A DNA stretch of 64,000 nt from Paracoccus spongiarum (GCF_030732095.1 NZ_JAVAMQ010000003.1:62001-126000), one strand, 5' to 3'; positions 24,936-34,612 are shown, counted from the first letter of the stretch. Numbers and translations: made by a program. The notes: generated from the letters alone by a model not told the origin.

Positions 24936-27900
24936 TCAGAAGCTGAGCGTGACGGTCTTCGCTGCGCCCCGCCCGACGAGGGCGGAGAGCTGGAAGATGC
25001 GGATGGTGAGCGTGTCGCCGGGGCCGAGCAGCGCGCCCCAGTCGGCGGTCTGCTGGGCGGCGGTGTAGACCGCGCTGGTCGTGGTCGTAGACAGCACTCG
25101 CTTCACCGTGGCGCCGTCGAGGATCTCGACCTCGTAGGCCTCGATTTCTTCAGCCAGCGACGCCTCGACTGCGCCCCAATTGTCGGCCGAGAGGGCGCGG
25201 GACCGCCGCGTCCAGCGGATGGTCAGATCGCCGGGTGTGCGCGGCGCGCGCCAAGGCTGCGCGACATGGGCGACGGAGAACGGCCGCAGCCCCATGCCCA
25301 CTGGCGTGAAGCTCTGCGCCACATAGGTCTCGTCGCTGACCGGTCGGCTTGCCGGGCCGATGCGCCAGTTCCAGGGCAGCCCGAGATCGGCCTCGGCAAT
25401 CGGCAGCGGGGCGAGGCTCTCGTCCAGCACTACGACCCGCGCGCCTGCAGGGGCCGGGTTGCCCATCGCGCTCTCGGTGCCGCGCTGGCCACGCAGAAGC
25501 CGGGTCAGGCGATAGCGACCGGGCGCCAGCAGTTCCGCCGTGCCCGCCTGCACGATCTCCCAAATGCCCGGCGCGGTTTCCACCGCCAGCGCATTGGCGC
25601 CGCCGAACAGGGTCAGGTCGGTGACGCTCTCCAGGGTGCCGGTCAGCAGGTCGACCACCAGCGCGTTGCCGAGGTCGAAGCGCGAGGTGGGGCCCGCGTA
25701 GAGGTCCGAAACCAGGACGCCGATCCACGTCCGGCTTCCAAAGGTCGTCAGCAGCTCAAAGCCGTCGCTCGAAGGGCTGCGGAACACCGCCATCTCGCCC
25801 GGCCAGGGAACCGCGTGCGCTGCGATGAGCGGCCGATGGGCGGGCTGGTCCTCGGAGAGCTGTGGCAGGTCCAAGAGGACCGCGTCCGGCGCGCCGAACA
25901 CCACGGCCCTCGTCAGCGATGCCGCGCGGGGATTGCCGGGCGGCAGATCGTAAGCTTCCCAATCCTGGCGGACGGCCTCGATGCCGCGCGCCTCGGCATC
26001 GGCGACGGACACCAGCCGGAACTCGACCTCGCGTCCGTCATGGGCAAGCCGGATCACGTCGGCCGGATCGAGCGTGAGCCGCGATGGCGGCAGACGGAAG
26101 GCCGCCGTCTCGCGCCCGACCCATGCTTCCATCAGCGCGCGGCGGCAGCGGCGCTCGGCTTCCTCGGGCGGCACCGCCATCGGGAAGCTTTCCGAGGCGA
26201 TGCGCGTGGTGTCGACGGTGATGCGTCGCGCCTCGACGAGCGCCGCGTCGTAATCCTCGTCGGCGCGGGCCAGCTGCCATTTCAGGGCCTGCGGCAGTTC
26301 CGTCTCCTGGCCGCGCGTCAGTTCCAGCACGTCGCCCTCGCTGGTGGCGACCAGATCGTCCGGCGCGATGGTGGCGACGGAGGCCCGGCCGCGCATCACG
26401 AAGCGGATGATGCCCTCGGTCTCGACGGCATCAAACCCGAAATGCCGCGAGAGCGTGGTGATCGAGGCGCGCGGGCTTTCCAGCGCGGTGATGGCGTAGC
26501 CCTCGACCGCGCCCCAGAGGCCGGTGACGTCGATCCTCACCTCCGGCATGCCCGCGCGCAGACAGAGATGGCGGACAAGCGCCGCGAGCGACACCGCGCC
26601 CAGCCTCCCTGTCAGCCAGTGCCCGAGCCGCCAATTCGGCCCGTCCGTCCAGACCCCGGTCAGTTCCGGGAAGAACGGATAGGGCCGCGCGTCCCAGGTC
26701 CAGGCGGCGCATTCGGGAACGTGGACCATGCGGCCGCCGTAGACAGACGAGGTCGGGTTGTTCGCGCCCTGACCCCACCAGAGGTAACTGGCCTCGAGAT
26801 AGGCGCGCTGGATTGCGTCGTCGCGCCAGCCGCGCGAAAAGTAGGGCGTGAAGCTCTCGGACGACTTGGGGTCGAAGAAGACGTTCGGCTGGTTGGTGCC
26901 TCGGTCGGTGGCGGGGCAACCGAGTTCCGTGAACCAGACGGGCTTCGATTGCGGCACCCAAGCGGTGGGCGTGCCGCTCTCCACCCCGCCCGGCCGGTTG
27001 AAATGCGGGTTCGACCACCAGGCGCGCAGATCCTTGTAGCGGAAGACCCACGGCTTGCCGGCGGCGCCATCGGTGATCAGGGTGCGCACCTGCGCCGAAC
27101 GGTCGGCTGCCGATGCATAAAACCAGTCGAAACCTTCGCGGCCCGCGATGTTCGCCTGCAGATAGGCCCGGTCGTAGATCGCGGGCCAGCTTTCGGTCGC
27201 GTCGGCGTGCCCGAACCCGTCGCGCCAGTCCGACAGCGGCATGTAGTTGTCGATGCCGACGAAATCGATCTCCGGATCGGCCCAGAGCGGGTCGAGGTGG
27301 AAATAGACGTCGCCACTGCCGTCGCTGGGATGGTGCCCGAAATACTCGGACCAGTCGGCCGCATAGCCGATCTCCGTCCCCGCCCCGAGAATGGCGCGCA
27401 CATCGGCAGCGAGCGCCTTGAACGCGGTGACGGCCGGATAGCTGCTGGCGCCCGAGCGGATGGTGCTCAGGCCGCGCATCTCAGAGCCGATCAGGAAAGC
27501 ATCGACCCCGCCCGCCACCGCGCAGAGATGCGCGTAATGCAGCATCATGCGGCGCAGACCCCAGTCGCCGGACGGGCCGGTCCAGGAGACGGTGTCGCCC
27601 GAGATCGCGAAGTCGGAGGGGGCCGCGCTGCCGAAGAAGGCCGCGACCTGGCTCGAAGCCGTGGCCGTCTTGTCCACGCTCCCGGCATAGCCCGCCGCGG
27701 GCGAACAGGTGATCCGGCCGCGCCAGGGGAATGTGGGCTGGCCCGTCTCGGCGGCGTTGTCGGAATACGGGTTCGGCAGCGTGTTGCCGGGCGGGACGTC
27801 CATCAGGATGAAGGGATAGAAGGTCACCCGCAGCCCGCGCGCCTTCATCTCCTTGATTGCCTCGACGACAGCGAAGTCGGCCGGCGTGCCGCCATAGACG

Positions 27901-28901
27901 GGGCGATCCTGGTCATCGCGGCTGACGAGGAAGGCATTGGCGCGGCTGACGCCATTGACCGACCAGCCGACCGGCGCCGTGGATTTTGCCGCAACCTCGA
28001 CGCCGGGGCGCAGCTTGCACGATCCCGCGCGCAGGTCGTCGCCGAACCAGGCGACGACGAGGCTGACGCTCTCGACGGCCGGCGCCATGGCCTGCAGGCG
28101 GTCAAGCGCGACCACCATGTCGGCGGTGTCCGCGCACGCGTTCAAGTTTTCGGCTTGCGTCGCGCCGCCCGAGGATTTGCGGATGGATTGGGTGGCATAG
28201 GTGAACTCCCCCGAGGCCGGGATCAGGGTGACGGCGCGGGTCAGGCCTTCGGCCGTGTCGGGGTCGGCGAGTGGCCGGAACACCTCGAAGGAGAGCTGCG
28301 GCAGGCGGTTGCCGTAGCTCGACAGCGGCAGTTCCTCGAAGACGACATAGGCCGTGCCGCGATAGGCCGGAGTGTTCGCCGCCCCCATCTTGGCCGAAAT
28401 GAACGGATCGGCCGACTGCGTCTCGTCGCCCGGATACCAGCGCCAGGTGACGCCGGAGAGGTCCATCGGCTTGCCGTCCGCCCAGATGCGCCCGATCCCG
28501 GTGATCGGCCCCTCGCAGAGCGCCACGGCAAAGCTTGCATAGTACAGATATTCGGTCGTCTTGACCTTGCCGCCTCCACCGCCCTTGCCGCCGCCCTGCG
28601 TGGTTGTCTTTGTCTCCTCGCGGAAATCGGTGGCCCAGATGATGTTGCCGCCGATCCGCATGCGGCCGTAGAGCCGCGGGATCACCGCCCCCTCGGTCGA
28701 GGAGGTGATGCGCAAGCTGTCGAGCCGCGCCCCTTCGATCCGCTGCGTCGGTGCGAGCGAGGACACGATCCAGCTGTCAACGACCGAGCCGATGGTGGAG
28801 CCGATGAAGCCGCCGATGGTCGCGGCACTCACGCCGAGGATCGCGCCACCGATCGAGCCGCCGATGGCGGCACCGGCGGCACCGAGAATGAGGGTGGCCA
28901 T
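24936..28901 (-). CDS. tail 'megatron' baseplate protein with TIM-barrel hydrolase domain
   Basis: 1321 residues, homologous in architecture to GTA/siphophage megatron proteins. An N-terminal Gly/Ala-rich hydrophobic segment (residues 1-45, membrane-active or tail-tip insertion) is followed by a beta-rich region and a glycoside-hydrolase-like TIM barrel (about 380-760; YAADWSEYFGHHPSDGSGDV and PVWFTELGCPATDRG with an acid). The rest is a tail-hub fold with a C-terminal Fn3-like end. It forms the baseplate hub and probably helps penetrate the cell wall. Part of it is duplicated, in decayed form, at 1-664. Starts 10 bp after the NlpC/P60 gene. Confidence 0.9.
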   Translation of the reverse strand: MATLILGAAGAAIGGSIGGAILGVSAATIGGFIGSTIGSVVDSWIVSSLAPTQRIEGARLDSLRITSSTEGAVIPRLYGRMRIGGNIIWATDFREETKTTTQGGGKGGGGGKVKTTEYLYYASFAVALCEGPITGIGRIWADGKPMDLSGVTWRWYPGDETQSADPFISAKMGAANTPAYRGTAYVVFEELPLSSYGNRLPQLSFEVFRPLADPDTAEGLTRAVTLIPASGEFTYATQSIRKSSGGATQAENLNACADTADMVVALDRLQAMAPAVESVSLVVAWFGDDLRAGSCKLRPGVEVAAKSTAPVGWSVNGVSRANAFLVSRDDQDRPVYGGTPADFAVVEAIKEMKARGLRVTFYPFILMDVPPGNTLPNPYSDNAAETGQPTFPWRGRITCSPAAGYAGSVDKTATASSQVAAFFGSAAPSDFAISGDTVSWTGPSGDWGLRRMMLHYAHLCAVAGGVDAFLIGSEMRGLSTIRSGASSYPAVTAFKALAADVRAILGAGTEIGYAADWSEYFGHHPSDGSGDVYFHLDPLWADPEIDFVGIDNYMPLSDWRDGFGHADATESWPAIYDRAYLQANIAGREGFDWFYASAADRSAQVRTLITDGAAGKPWVFRYKDLRAWWSNPHFNRPGGVESGTPTAWVPQSKPVWFTELGCPATDRGTNQPNVFFDPKSSESFTPYFSRGWRDDAIQRAYLEASYLWWGQGANNPTSSVYGGRMVHVPECAAWTWDARPYPFFPELTGVWTDGPNWRLGHWLTGRLGAVSLAALVRHLCLRAGMPEVRIDVTGLWGAVEGYAITALESPRASITTLSRHFGFDAVETEGIIRFVMRGRASVATIAPDDLVATSEGDVLELTRGQETELPQALKWQLARADEDYDAALVEARRITVDTTRIASESFPMAVPPEEAERRCRRALMEAWVGRETAAFRLPPSRLTLDPADVIRLAHDGREVEFRLVSVADAEARGIEAVRQDWEAYDLPPGNPRAASLTRAVVFGAPDAVLLDLPQLSEDQPAHRPLIAAHAVPWPGEMAVFRSPSSDGFELLTTFGSRTWIGVLVSDLYAGPTSRFDLGNALVVDLLTGTLESVTDLTLFGGANALAVETAPGIWEIVQAGTAELLAPGRYRLTRLLRGQRGTESAMGNPAPAGARVVVLDESLAPLPIAEADLGLPWNWRIGPASRPVSDETYVAQSFTPVGMGLRPFSVAHVAQPWRAPRTPGDLTIRWTRRSRALSADNWGAVEASLAEEIEAYEVEILDGATVKRVLSTTTTSAVYTAAQQTADWGALLGPGDTLTIRIFQLSALVGRGAAKTVTLSF

Positions 28902-28910
28902 GTCGGGGTC

Positions 28911-29342
28911 TCAGCGTTGCGGGAAGAGGAAAGCGAAGGCGATGCGCCGCCGCCAGGCTGCCGTGAGCGGCTCCTCGATCACGCCGAGCCGCTCGTAGGC
29001 ATGGAGGAAGGTGTCGGGGCCAGTCAGTATCCCGACATGCTTAGCGATGGCGCGCGGCAGCATCCGAAAGAGGACCAGCGCACCGGGACCGGCATCTGCC
29101 GGGACGATCTCCGGCATCATCCGTCGCGCGCCCTCGGCCAGAACTTCGCGCGGGCCCGTCTCGCCCCAGTCCCGGCTGTAGGGCGGGATCGGGAACGGCT
29201 CTGGCCCGACGACCTCGCGCCAGACGCCCCGGGCCAGCCCGAGGCAATCGCAGCCGACGCCCTTGAGGCTCGCCTGGTCGTGATACGGCGTGCCGAGCCA
29301 CGAGCGTGCGACGGCGACGACGCGCGTCGGATTGGCGTTCAC
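28911..29342 (-). CDS. NlpC/P60 tail-tip peptidase
   Basis: 143 residues from GTG 29342, which overlaps the DUF2163 stop (GTGA). Papain-like NlpC/P60 fold with catalytic Cys in GVGCDCLGLARGV (about 33-35) and His in IAKHVGIL (about 105). It cleaves peptide cross-links of the cell wall during entry. Order DUF2163, NlpC/P60, megatron is that of gene transfer agent gp13-gp14-gp15. A longer frame upstream is a shadow of the DUF2163 gene. Confidence 0.9.
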   Translation of the reverse strand: MNANPTRVVAVARSWLGTPYHDQASLKGVGCDCLGLARGVWREVVGPEPFPIPPYSRDWGETGPREVLAEGARRMMPEIVPADAGPGALVLFRMLPRAIAKHVGILTGPDTFLHAYERLGVIEEPLTAAWRRRIAFAFLFPQR

Positions 29343-30223
29343 AGCACAGACCCCTCGTGGCCGCCATCCTTCGTGGCATAGCGCAGCACCGCGTCCTGGC
29401 CGGGGATATGCGGGAAGCCTCGGAAGTTGACGGTGTTGGCGAACCTCGCCCCGCATGTCTCCATGCGCTTGTCGCAACCCGCGCGAATGGTGAAGTCATC
29501 GCCCTCAGAGATGGACCGCACCGGCACTTCGAGCAGTGTCAGGACAGCAATGCCGTCGGTGACGTCATGGCCCAGCACCTCGGTGCGCCGCCCCGCATTC
29601 GCGCCGCTCGTCCAGTCCAACGTGCCGAAGGTGAACCAGCCGGAGGCGAACCCACCGAGGCCTGAGGCGGTGAAGGCCCGGTCCCGCAGGAGATCGATGA
29701 CGGCGCCCGTGCCCTTGAACGCCGGATCCTCGAGATCGACGCCGCAGCGCCCATCGCCGAGCGCGGCGTCGCAGGTCGCCTGGAAGGTCCGCCCGACCGT
29801 CTGGCCCAGCACATGGGCGAGCGAGCGGACCTCGGCCACGAAGGCCAGCCGCCCGCGCCGAATCTGGCCGATGGCGCCACGCCGCATCAGCACGCGCTGC
29901 GCGGTGTCGGCCCAGTTCACCCGCCAGACCTCGACCGCCGCGTTGTCCCAGCGGCCATCGAGGATGTCGGTCTCGGTGATCCGGTCGGAGGTCAGCACAC
30001 CTTCCGCGTCCTGCGCATCGACCGACAGATCCGAGCCCGAGCGGACCTCGGACGCCGTCAGCCCGCTCTCCGGTTCGAAGTCGGTGCCGTCGAAGCTCAG
30101 CGTGCGGTCGTGGTCAGTGAAGCCGAAGGTGACGCCGTCGGCCCGGGCGATACGCCAGCACCAGCCGAGCGTCGTCGTGCCCTCGTCGAGATGGACTTGC
30201 AGAGATGGAGCGAGGGATTTCAC
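29339..30223 (-). CDS. DUF2163 tail protein (GTA gp13-like)
   Basis: 294 residues starting at GTG 30223 in a GTGA overlap with the small gene upstream. DUF2163 features: WCWRIARADGVTFGFTDHDR near the N-terminus, repeated beta-strands, and a C-terminal cysteine block with CDKRMETCGARFANTVNFRG that resembles a metal- or Fe-S-binding CX5C motif in tail-tip hub proteins. It joins the tail tube end to the baseplate. Confidence 0.9.
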   Translation of the reverse strand: MKSLAPSLQVHLDEGTTTLGWCWRIARADGVTFGFTDHDRTLSFDGTDFEPESGLTASEVRSGSDLSVDAQDAEGVLTSDRITETDILDGRWDNAAVEVWRVNWADTAQRVLMRRGAIGQIRRGRLAFVAEVRSLAHVLGQTVGRTFQATCDAALGDGRCGVDLEDPAFKGTGAVIDLLRDRAFTASGLGGFASGWFTFGTLDWTSGANAGRRTEVLGHDVTDGIAVLTLLEVPVRSISEGDDFTIRAGCDKRMETCGARFANTVNFRGFPHIPGQDAVLRYATKDGGHEGSVL

Positions 30224-30429
30224 TTTCGCCCCCAGCCGCGAAGCACCGCCAGAAAGGCCAGTGCGGACGAGACGACACCGCCGCCAGCGCCGGTCAGCGC
30301 GTAGAGGTTGAAGGGCCTCAGGTCGAAGGTGCCGGTCGCCAGATCGAAAACAGCCAGCCCGCCCATCGCCAGGCCAGAGGCCGCCAGACAGGCAAGGTAG
30401 ATCAGCCCACGCGCGAGGTTCCAGTTCAT
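30220..30429 (-). CDS. small two-helix membrane protein of the lysis cassette
   Basis: 69 residues. Two hydrophobic helices (LIYLACLAASGLAMGGLAVF about 9-28, and GGVVSSALAFLAVLRGWG about 50-67) with a short polar hairpin. Starts in an ATGA overlap with the endolysin stop and ends in a GTGA overlap with DUF2163. It could be a holin, a pinholin or a spanin-like accessory. No database family is recognised. Confidence 0.7.
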   Translation of the reverse strand: MNWNLARGLIYLACLAASGLAMGGLAVFDLATGTFDLRPFNLYALTGAGGGVVSSALAFLAVLRGWGRK

Positions 30430-31070
30430 GATGTTGCCTTTCCTTTGAAATGGTCCAAAAGCCTCCGCCACCAGGACGAGGCGACAACGGATTGCGTCGG
30501 CACCGGCACGCTTGCGGGGCGCAGCAGCGCCAGCGCCTCGTCCTCGGTCAGGCGCCGGATCGGTCGCGAGAAATCGACGCGGCCGTTGCGGTCGACCGAC
30601 CAGACGGGGATCGTTCCGGCGGGATAGCAGCCCGTGGCGAAGAGATCGCGTTCTGCCTCGCGGCGCGGGCGGATCGCGGCGGGTTTGAGCCAACCCATGA
30701 AGGCTGTTGCCGCAGCTGCCCGGTCGCCCGCGTTCAGGTGCCGGGTCAGCGCCGCCTTGGCGATGCCGCCGGTGTTGTAGTGAAACGAGACCAGCGCATC
30801 GAACTCGTGCGGGGCCAGCGGCACCTTCACGGCGCGCAGGACGGCGGCCTCGTAGCGCGCGAGGTCGGACCGGAAGACCCGGAACGCCTCGCGGATCCCG
30901 GCGTCGAGATCGGCGGGCATGCCGCGCGGCATGGTGGCCGGGTCAAGCAGACCGGCTGCAGCCGTGTGGCCAATGCCGAAGGTCCAGACCTGTTTCACAT
31001 CCGTGTAGGGTCCGGGCACGATGCCTTCGTGCCGGACGAGGGCCAGAAAGCCCCGGTCGGTCATCTGCAT
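30426..31070 (-). CDS. phage endolysin, T4-lysozyme type (GH24)
   Basis: 214 residues. The catalytic triad spacing of T4 lysozyme (E-8-D-5-T) is exact: E15, D24, T30, in the contexts RHEG, YTDVKQ and WTFGIGHT. The helical core FDALVSFHYNTGG is typical. It hydrolyses peptidoglycan at lysis. No signal peptide, so it needs a holin. The C-terminal 60 residues form an unusual tail. It lies within a lysis block between two tail genes. Confidence 0.92.
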   Translation of the reverse strand: MQMTDRGFLALVRHEGIVPGPYTDVKQVWTFGIGHTAAAGLLDPATMPRGMPADLDAGIREAFRVFRSDLARYEAAVLRAVKVPLAPHEFDALVSFHYNTGGIAKAALTRHLNAGDRAAAATAFMGWLKPAAIRPRREAERDLFATGCYPAGTIPVWSVDRNGRVDFSRPIRRLTEDEALALLRPASVPVPTQSVVASSWWRRLLDHFKGKATS

Positions 31071-31075
31071 GGAAA

Positions 31076-31207
31076 TTACCCCAGAAGAGAGAGGATGAGG
31101 ATCAGCGCGGCGACGGCGAGGCCGACGCCCAGCCGGTGGCGGAAGGCCTGGCCGGGATCGGACGGGTCGCAGCGCAGGGAGCGCGCGAGGCGGAGAAGGT
31201 CATGCAT
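31076..31207 (-). CDS. tiny single-helix membrane protein
   Basis: 43 residues (MHDLLRLARSLRC... then a hydrophobic end RLGVGLAVAALILILSLLG). It is a C-terminal membrane anchor with a basic N-terminus. It overlaps the end of the holin-like gene by 8 bp and precedes the endolysin by 5 bp. Position suggests an antiholin or lysis accessory. A two-residue longer start exists at 31213. Confidence 0.55.
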   Translation of the reverse strand: MHDLLRLARSLRCDPSDPGQAFRHRLGVGLAVAALILILSLLG

Positions 31208-31550
31208 CGCCATCGCCTTTCCCGGCATGGTGCAGACGGGCGAGCAGCACCTCGATGAAGGCGGGGCCGAAAACGCCAACCAGATAGGCGGCCGAGCCAG
31301 CCGCGCCTCCGGCCGGGATCGCCTCGGGCGGCAGGCCAAGCCAGCGGGTGATGATCGCCATCGACAGGCTGCCCATCCCGGCCGCGATCAGACCGCCAAG
31401 CAGGATGTGGCGCAGCGCGTCGCGCAGCCGCATCTTCGTCGTCAGCGCGTTGGTCGCGCCCCCGAGCGCACCCCAGGCGGCGAGGATCACGGCGGTAGAG
31501 GCGATCAGTTCCTTCAGCGCCGCCGCCAGAAATCCGGTTTCGTCATTCAT
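31200..31550 (-). CDS. holin-like membrane protein
   Basis: 116 residues. Helices at about 12-32 (KELIASTAVILAAWGALGG), about 48-68 (HILLGGLIAAGMGSLSMAII) and about 79-100 (AGGAAGSAAYLVGVFGPAFI), with a charged C-terminus: three-helix class I holin topology, similar to LydA-type holins. Starts in an ATGA overlap with the DUF2460 gene and is followed by the tiny membrane protein and endolysin. Confidence 0.75.
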   Translation of the reverse strand: MNDETGFLAAALKELIASTAVILAAWGALGGATNALTTKMRLRDALRHILLGGLIAAGMGSLSMAIITRWLGLPPEAIPAGGAAGSAAYLVGVFGPAFIEVLLARLHHAGKGDGDA

Positions 31551-32173
31551 CGTCGGATCTCCAGAAGCGGGATGGAGGTGATCGTGCCCAGCCGCTCGAG
31601 GTCGAGCGTCACGTCGAGCGCGTCGGTGTCGAAGCGGACCGGGACATCGAACTCGAAGCCAGCGGTGACCGCGACGCCAGCGCCCGGCGCGGTGGTGAAG
31701 GTGATGACGCCGGTCGTGGTATCGAGGGACCAGCCTGAGGCCTGGGGTGCGCCATTCAAGGAGATGGTGACCGAACCCGCGACTGGCTTGGTGATCGTCC
31801 GCACCCATGTCTGGCTTCCCGAGGTGTAGCGCTTCACCAGCTGGAAAGCGGTCGTCGTGCCATCGCCGGTGGCGATCATCTGATCTGTCGGGGTCGGTGC
31901 TCCCGAGGGCAGGCAGGACTTGTGATCGCCCCAGTCCTTGAACCGGAAGCCATGGAGGCGACCGTTGCGGGCCTCGAAGAAGGCGACGACCGCTGCCAGA
32001 TCATCGGCACGGCGGATGCCATAGGCGACATCGTAGCGACGGCGCGAGTTGGCCCAGCTGGCGTTGCGTTCCTCGTCGCCCGAGGCAAGCTCGACGATTT
32101 GCGTGCGCCGTTCCGGCCCACCCCGCGCGCCGCGACTGATGTTGTCGGGAAACCGGACCTCATGGAACGCCAT
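31547..32173 (-). CDS. DUF2460 tail protein (GTA gp12-like)
   Basis: 208 residues. MAFHEVRFPDNISRGARGGP and RYDVAYGIRRADDLAAVVAF, then FFEARNGRLHGFRFKDWGDH, are hallmarks of the distal tail protein family (TIGR02217). It caps the end of the tail tube, next to the tape measure. In GTA clusters it is directly followed by DUF2163; here a lysis block separates them. Confidence 0.93.
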   Translation of the reverse strand: MAFHEVRFPDNISRGARGGPERRTQIVELASGDEERNASWANSRRRYDVAYGIRRADDLAAVVAFFEARNGRLHGFRFKDWGDHKSCLPSGAPTPTDQMIATGDGTTTAFQLVKRYTSGSQTWVRTITKPVAGSVTISLNGAPQASGWSLDTTTGVITFTTAPGAGVAVTAGFEFDVPVRFDTDALDVTLDLERLGTITSIPLLEIRR

Positions 32174-32176
32174 GGC

Positions 32177-34612
32177 TTACATCCCCCGGCGCCCCAGCGC
32201 GACCGCCCGGGCGATGTCCGCCGCTACCTGCGTGCGGGACTGCCGGAAGCTCTCGGCGTCGCGCGCCATGATGGTGACGTTGACCCCGCCGCCCGCGCCG
32301 TAGCTCTGCGCTTCGCGGCGCGAGAGCACACGCTCGCCCCGCTGCAGGATCGCGGGCACCTCGTCGTGGCGAAGGCCAACCGCGCCGCCCGAATGCATCC
32401 GGGGTGCGGCGGCAAAGGCCATGGCCGGGACCATGCGCGAAGGCCCGGCCGATCCGACCATACCGCCCGCGTGCAGGATATTGGCGAAGATCCTGCCCGC
32501 GCCGCCGAGCGCGCCCGAGAGCGCGTTGGCGATGGGGCCGAGGATGAACCGCCGCGCCGCCAGTTTTGCCAGATCGGCGATGAGCGAGGTCACCAGATCG
32601 CGGAAGTTCAGCTTGCCGGTCTTCACGAACTCACCGACCGCGTCCTCGGCCGACTGGAAGGCGCTGACAAGGCTCTGGCCGATATCGCCGCCGATCTCAC
32701 GTGCCCGGCTGGCATAATCCGAGAGCGCCGCCGTCACCGCCTGCCATCCGGTCAGGGCATGCTCCGCCCCTTCGCCAGCGGCGGTTCCGGCGTCGCGGGC
32801 AGCACCTCCTGCACCATTGGCAGCGGCAGTGGTGTCGTCGAGCCCGGTCGCGAGCGCATCGGCGGCGGTCGCGGCGTCCGTCAGCGCGACCTCGGCCTCC
32901 GTGCCGGACCCGGTCACGGCATCCTTCAGCGCCTGCCAGGCAGCAAGCGGCCGGGTCGCGGCATCGGTCAGCATGCCCGCGGCCTCGCGATAGGCATCGG
33001 CTCGGGCACTCGCATCATCCGCCATGGCGCCGAGACCGAGATCGGGCGGAGTGATGTAGGTCCGAGAAAGCGCCGCCGAGAACGCATCGGCCGCCGCGGT
33101 ACCAGCCGCCGTTGCCGCGCCCTCGAAGGGGTTATCGATCCGGCTCAGGTCGACCGGATCGAGCGTGCCGATCCGCACCCCGCCTTCCCCTGTCGCCCAT
33201 TCGGGCAACAGGGCCAGCGCGGCGTTCAGCGTCTCGATAAAGCTGTTGATGCGGGTGACGACACCGTTCAGCATCGCCTCGACCCCGCCGATCAGCCCGT
33301 TCGCGGCCTGGTAGGCGAAATCGCCGATAGCTCCCGGCAGGCTGCCCCAGATCGCCACCGCGCCGTCATAGGCTCCTTGGAAGATCGCGACGGTGCGGTC
33401 ACCGAACCCCACGACGCCCGCGACAGTCCCGTCGAGCGCCGAGAGTGCTGCGGCCTTCAGCCCCTCCCATCCGGCGGCCATTCGGGCCAGCGCGGCGTCG
33501 AGCGCGAGCCCGACCCGCGACCAGACCTCGGAGGCCAGATCGGAGAGCAGCCGGAACGCTTCGCCGACCCCGCCCACGCGGGCGACGATTTGGGAAAGTT
33601 GATAGATCAGCTCCCCGACGCCGACGATCAGAGCACCGATGCCGGTGCGGATCAGCGCCCCGCGAAACACGACGAGCGCGGTGGCCAACCCGCGGACCGA
33701 CAGCGCGGCGGCGGCCAGCCCTGCGACCCAGCGGCCCGCGAGGAAGGCCGCGAAGGTCACGGCATAGGTGGTCAGGCGGCCGATATTGTCGAAGAGGCCG
33801 CGAATGACGATGCCGAGCGGGCCGGTCCGGCTGGCGATAGCGGCCATGGCGTTGGCAACCGCCTCGAGCGCCGGGGCCGCAGCGACGGCCAGCTGGTTCG
33901 AGAGCCCGCGCCAGATCAGCTCAAGCCGGGAGATGGCATCGTTCGTGCGCTCGATCTGGTCGGCGTCCTGTTCGGAAACGACGACGCCGAAGGCAAGCAC
34001 GTCCTCGGTCGCCTGGCGCAGTGTCGCAGTGTCGATGCGCGACATGGCGATGGAGCCTTCCTCGCCGAAAAGCTGACCCGCGACGGCCGCGCGTTCTGCA
34101 GCGGGCACGAACTCTTCGATGGCGGCGTTGATCGCGCCGACGCGCTGGTCCAGCGGCAGGGCGATAAGCTCATTGGCCGAGAGCCCCAGCCGGTCGAGCG
34201 CGTCGGCCGCGGGACCGCTCCCGGCGGCCGCCTGGCTGAGACGACGCGTCAGATCCTTCGTGGCCTGCTCGATGCCGGACATCGAAACGCCCGCCAACTC
34301 GCCCGCGCGCTCCAACGTCTGGATCGAGGCGACGGTGGTGCCGAGCGACTGCGCGAGTTTCGCCTGCGTATCGACGGTCTGGAGGCCCGAGCGGATCATC
34401 GCCACGCCAGCGGCGGCGGCTGCAGCCACGGCGGCTGCGGCGGCCACACGCACCCGCCGCGAGAAGGCCGCAAGCCTGGTGTTCGCGGCCTCCATCTCCC
34501 GGCTGAGCCGTCCGAAGCCTCGGGCACCGGCTTCACCGACGCCTTCCAGTTCGGCGCGCACCTGCCGACCACCGACCGCCGCAAGGCGGACGCTGACGCG
34601 TTTTTCAGCCAT
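32177..34612 (-). CDS. tail tape measure protein
   Basis: 811 residues from ATG 34612 (an upstream in-frame ATG at 34645 lies in the chaperone extension). Ala/Gly-rich, mostly helical. The N-terminus (VSVRLAAVGGRQVRAELEGV, then a coiled-coil-like MEAANTRLAAFSRRV) is followed by a hydrophobic segment (about 45-60), long helical repeats and a C-terminal region with GGMVGSAGPSRMVPAM and VGLRHDEVPAILQRGERVLS (the lambda gpH-type C-terminal motif). It sets tail length; 811 residues predict a tail of roughly 120 nm by the usual 1.5 A per residue rule. Confidence 0.93.
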   Translation of the reverse strand: MAEKRVSVRLAAVGGRQVRAELEGVGEAGARGFGRLSREMEAANTRLAAFSRRVRVAAAAAVAAAAAAGVAMIRSGLQTVDTQAKLAQSLGTTVASIQTLERAGELAGVSMSGIEQATKDLTRRLSQAAAGSGPAADALDRLGLSANELIALPLDQRVGAINAAIEEFVPAAERAAVAGQLFGEEGSIAMSRIDTATLRQATEDVLAFGVVVSEQDADQIERTNDAISRLELIWRGLSNQLAVAAAPALEAVANAMAAIASRTGPLGIVIRGLFDNIGRLTTYAVTFAAFLAGRWVAGLAAAALSVRGLATALVVFRGALIRTGIGALIVGVGELIYQLSQIVARVGGVGEAFRLLSDLASEVWSRVGLALDAALARMAAGWEGLKAAALSALDGTVAGVVGFGDRTVAIFQGAYDGAVAIWGSLPGAIGDFAYQAANGLIGGVEAMLNGVVTRINSFIETLNAALALLPEWATGEGGVRIGTLDPVDLSRIDNPFEGAATAAGTAAADAFSAALSRTYITPPDLGLGAMADDASARADAYREAAGMLTDAATRPLAAWQALKDAVTGSGTEAEVALTDAATAADALATGLDDTTAAANGAGGAARDAGTAAGEGAEHALTGWQAVTAALSDYASRAREIGGDIGQSLVSAFQSAEDAVGEFVKTGKLNFRDLVTSLIADLAKLAARRFILGPIANALSGALGGAGRIFANILHAGGMVGSAGPSRMVPAMAFAAAPRMHSGGAVGLRHDEVPAILQRGERVLSRREAQSYGAGGGVNVTIMARDAESFRQSRTQVAADIARAVALGRRGM

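Noticed and set aside
24912..29381. Very long open frame on the plus strand (1489 codons) opposite the megatron gene.
   Set aside because: Antisense shadow caused by high GC at codon third positions. The minus-strand frames carry recognisable tail-protein sequence and proper overlaps, while the plus-strand reading is His/Arg/Gly-rich without any family pattern.
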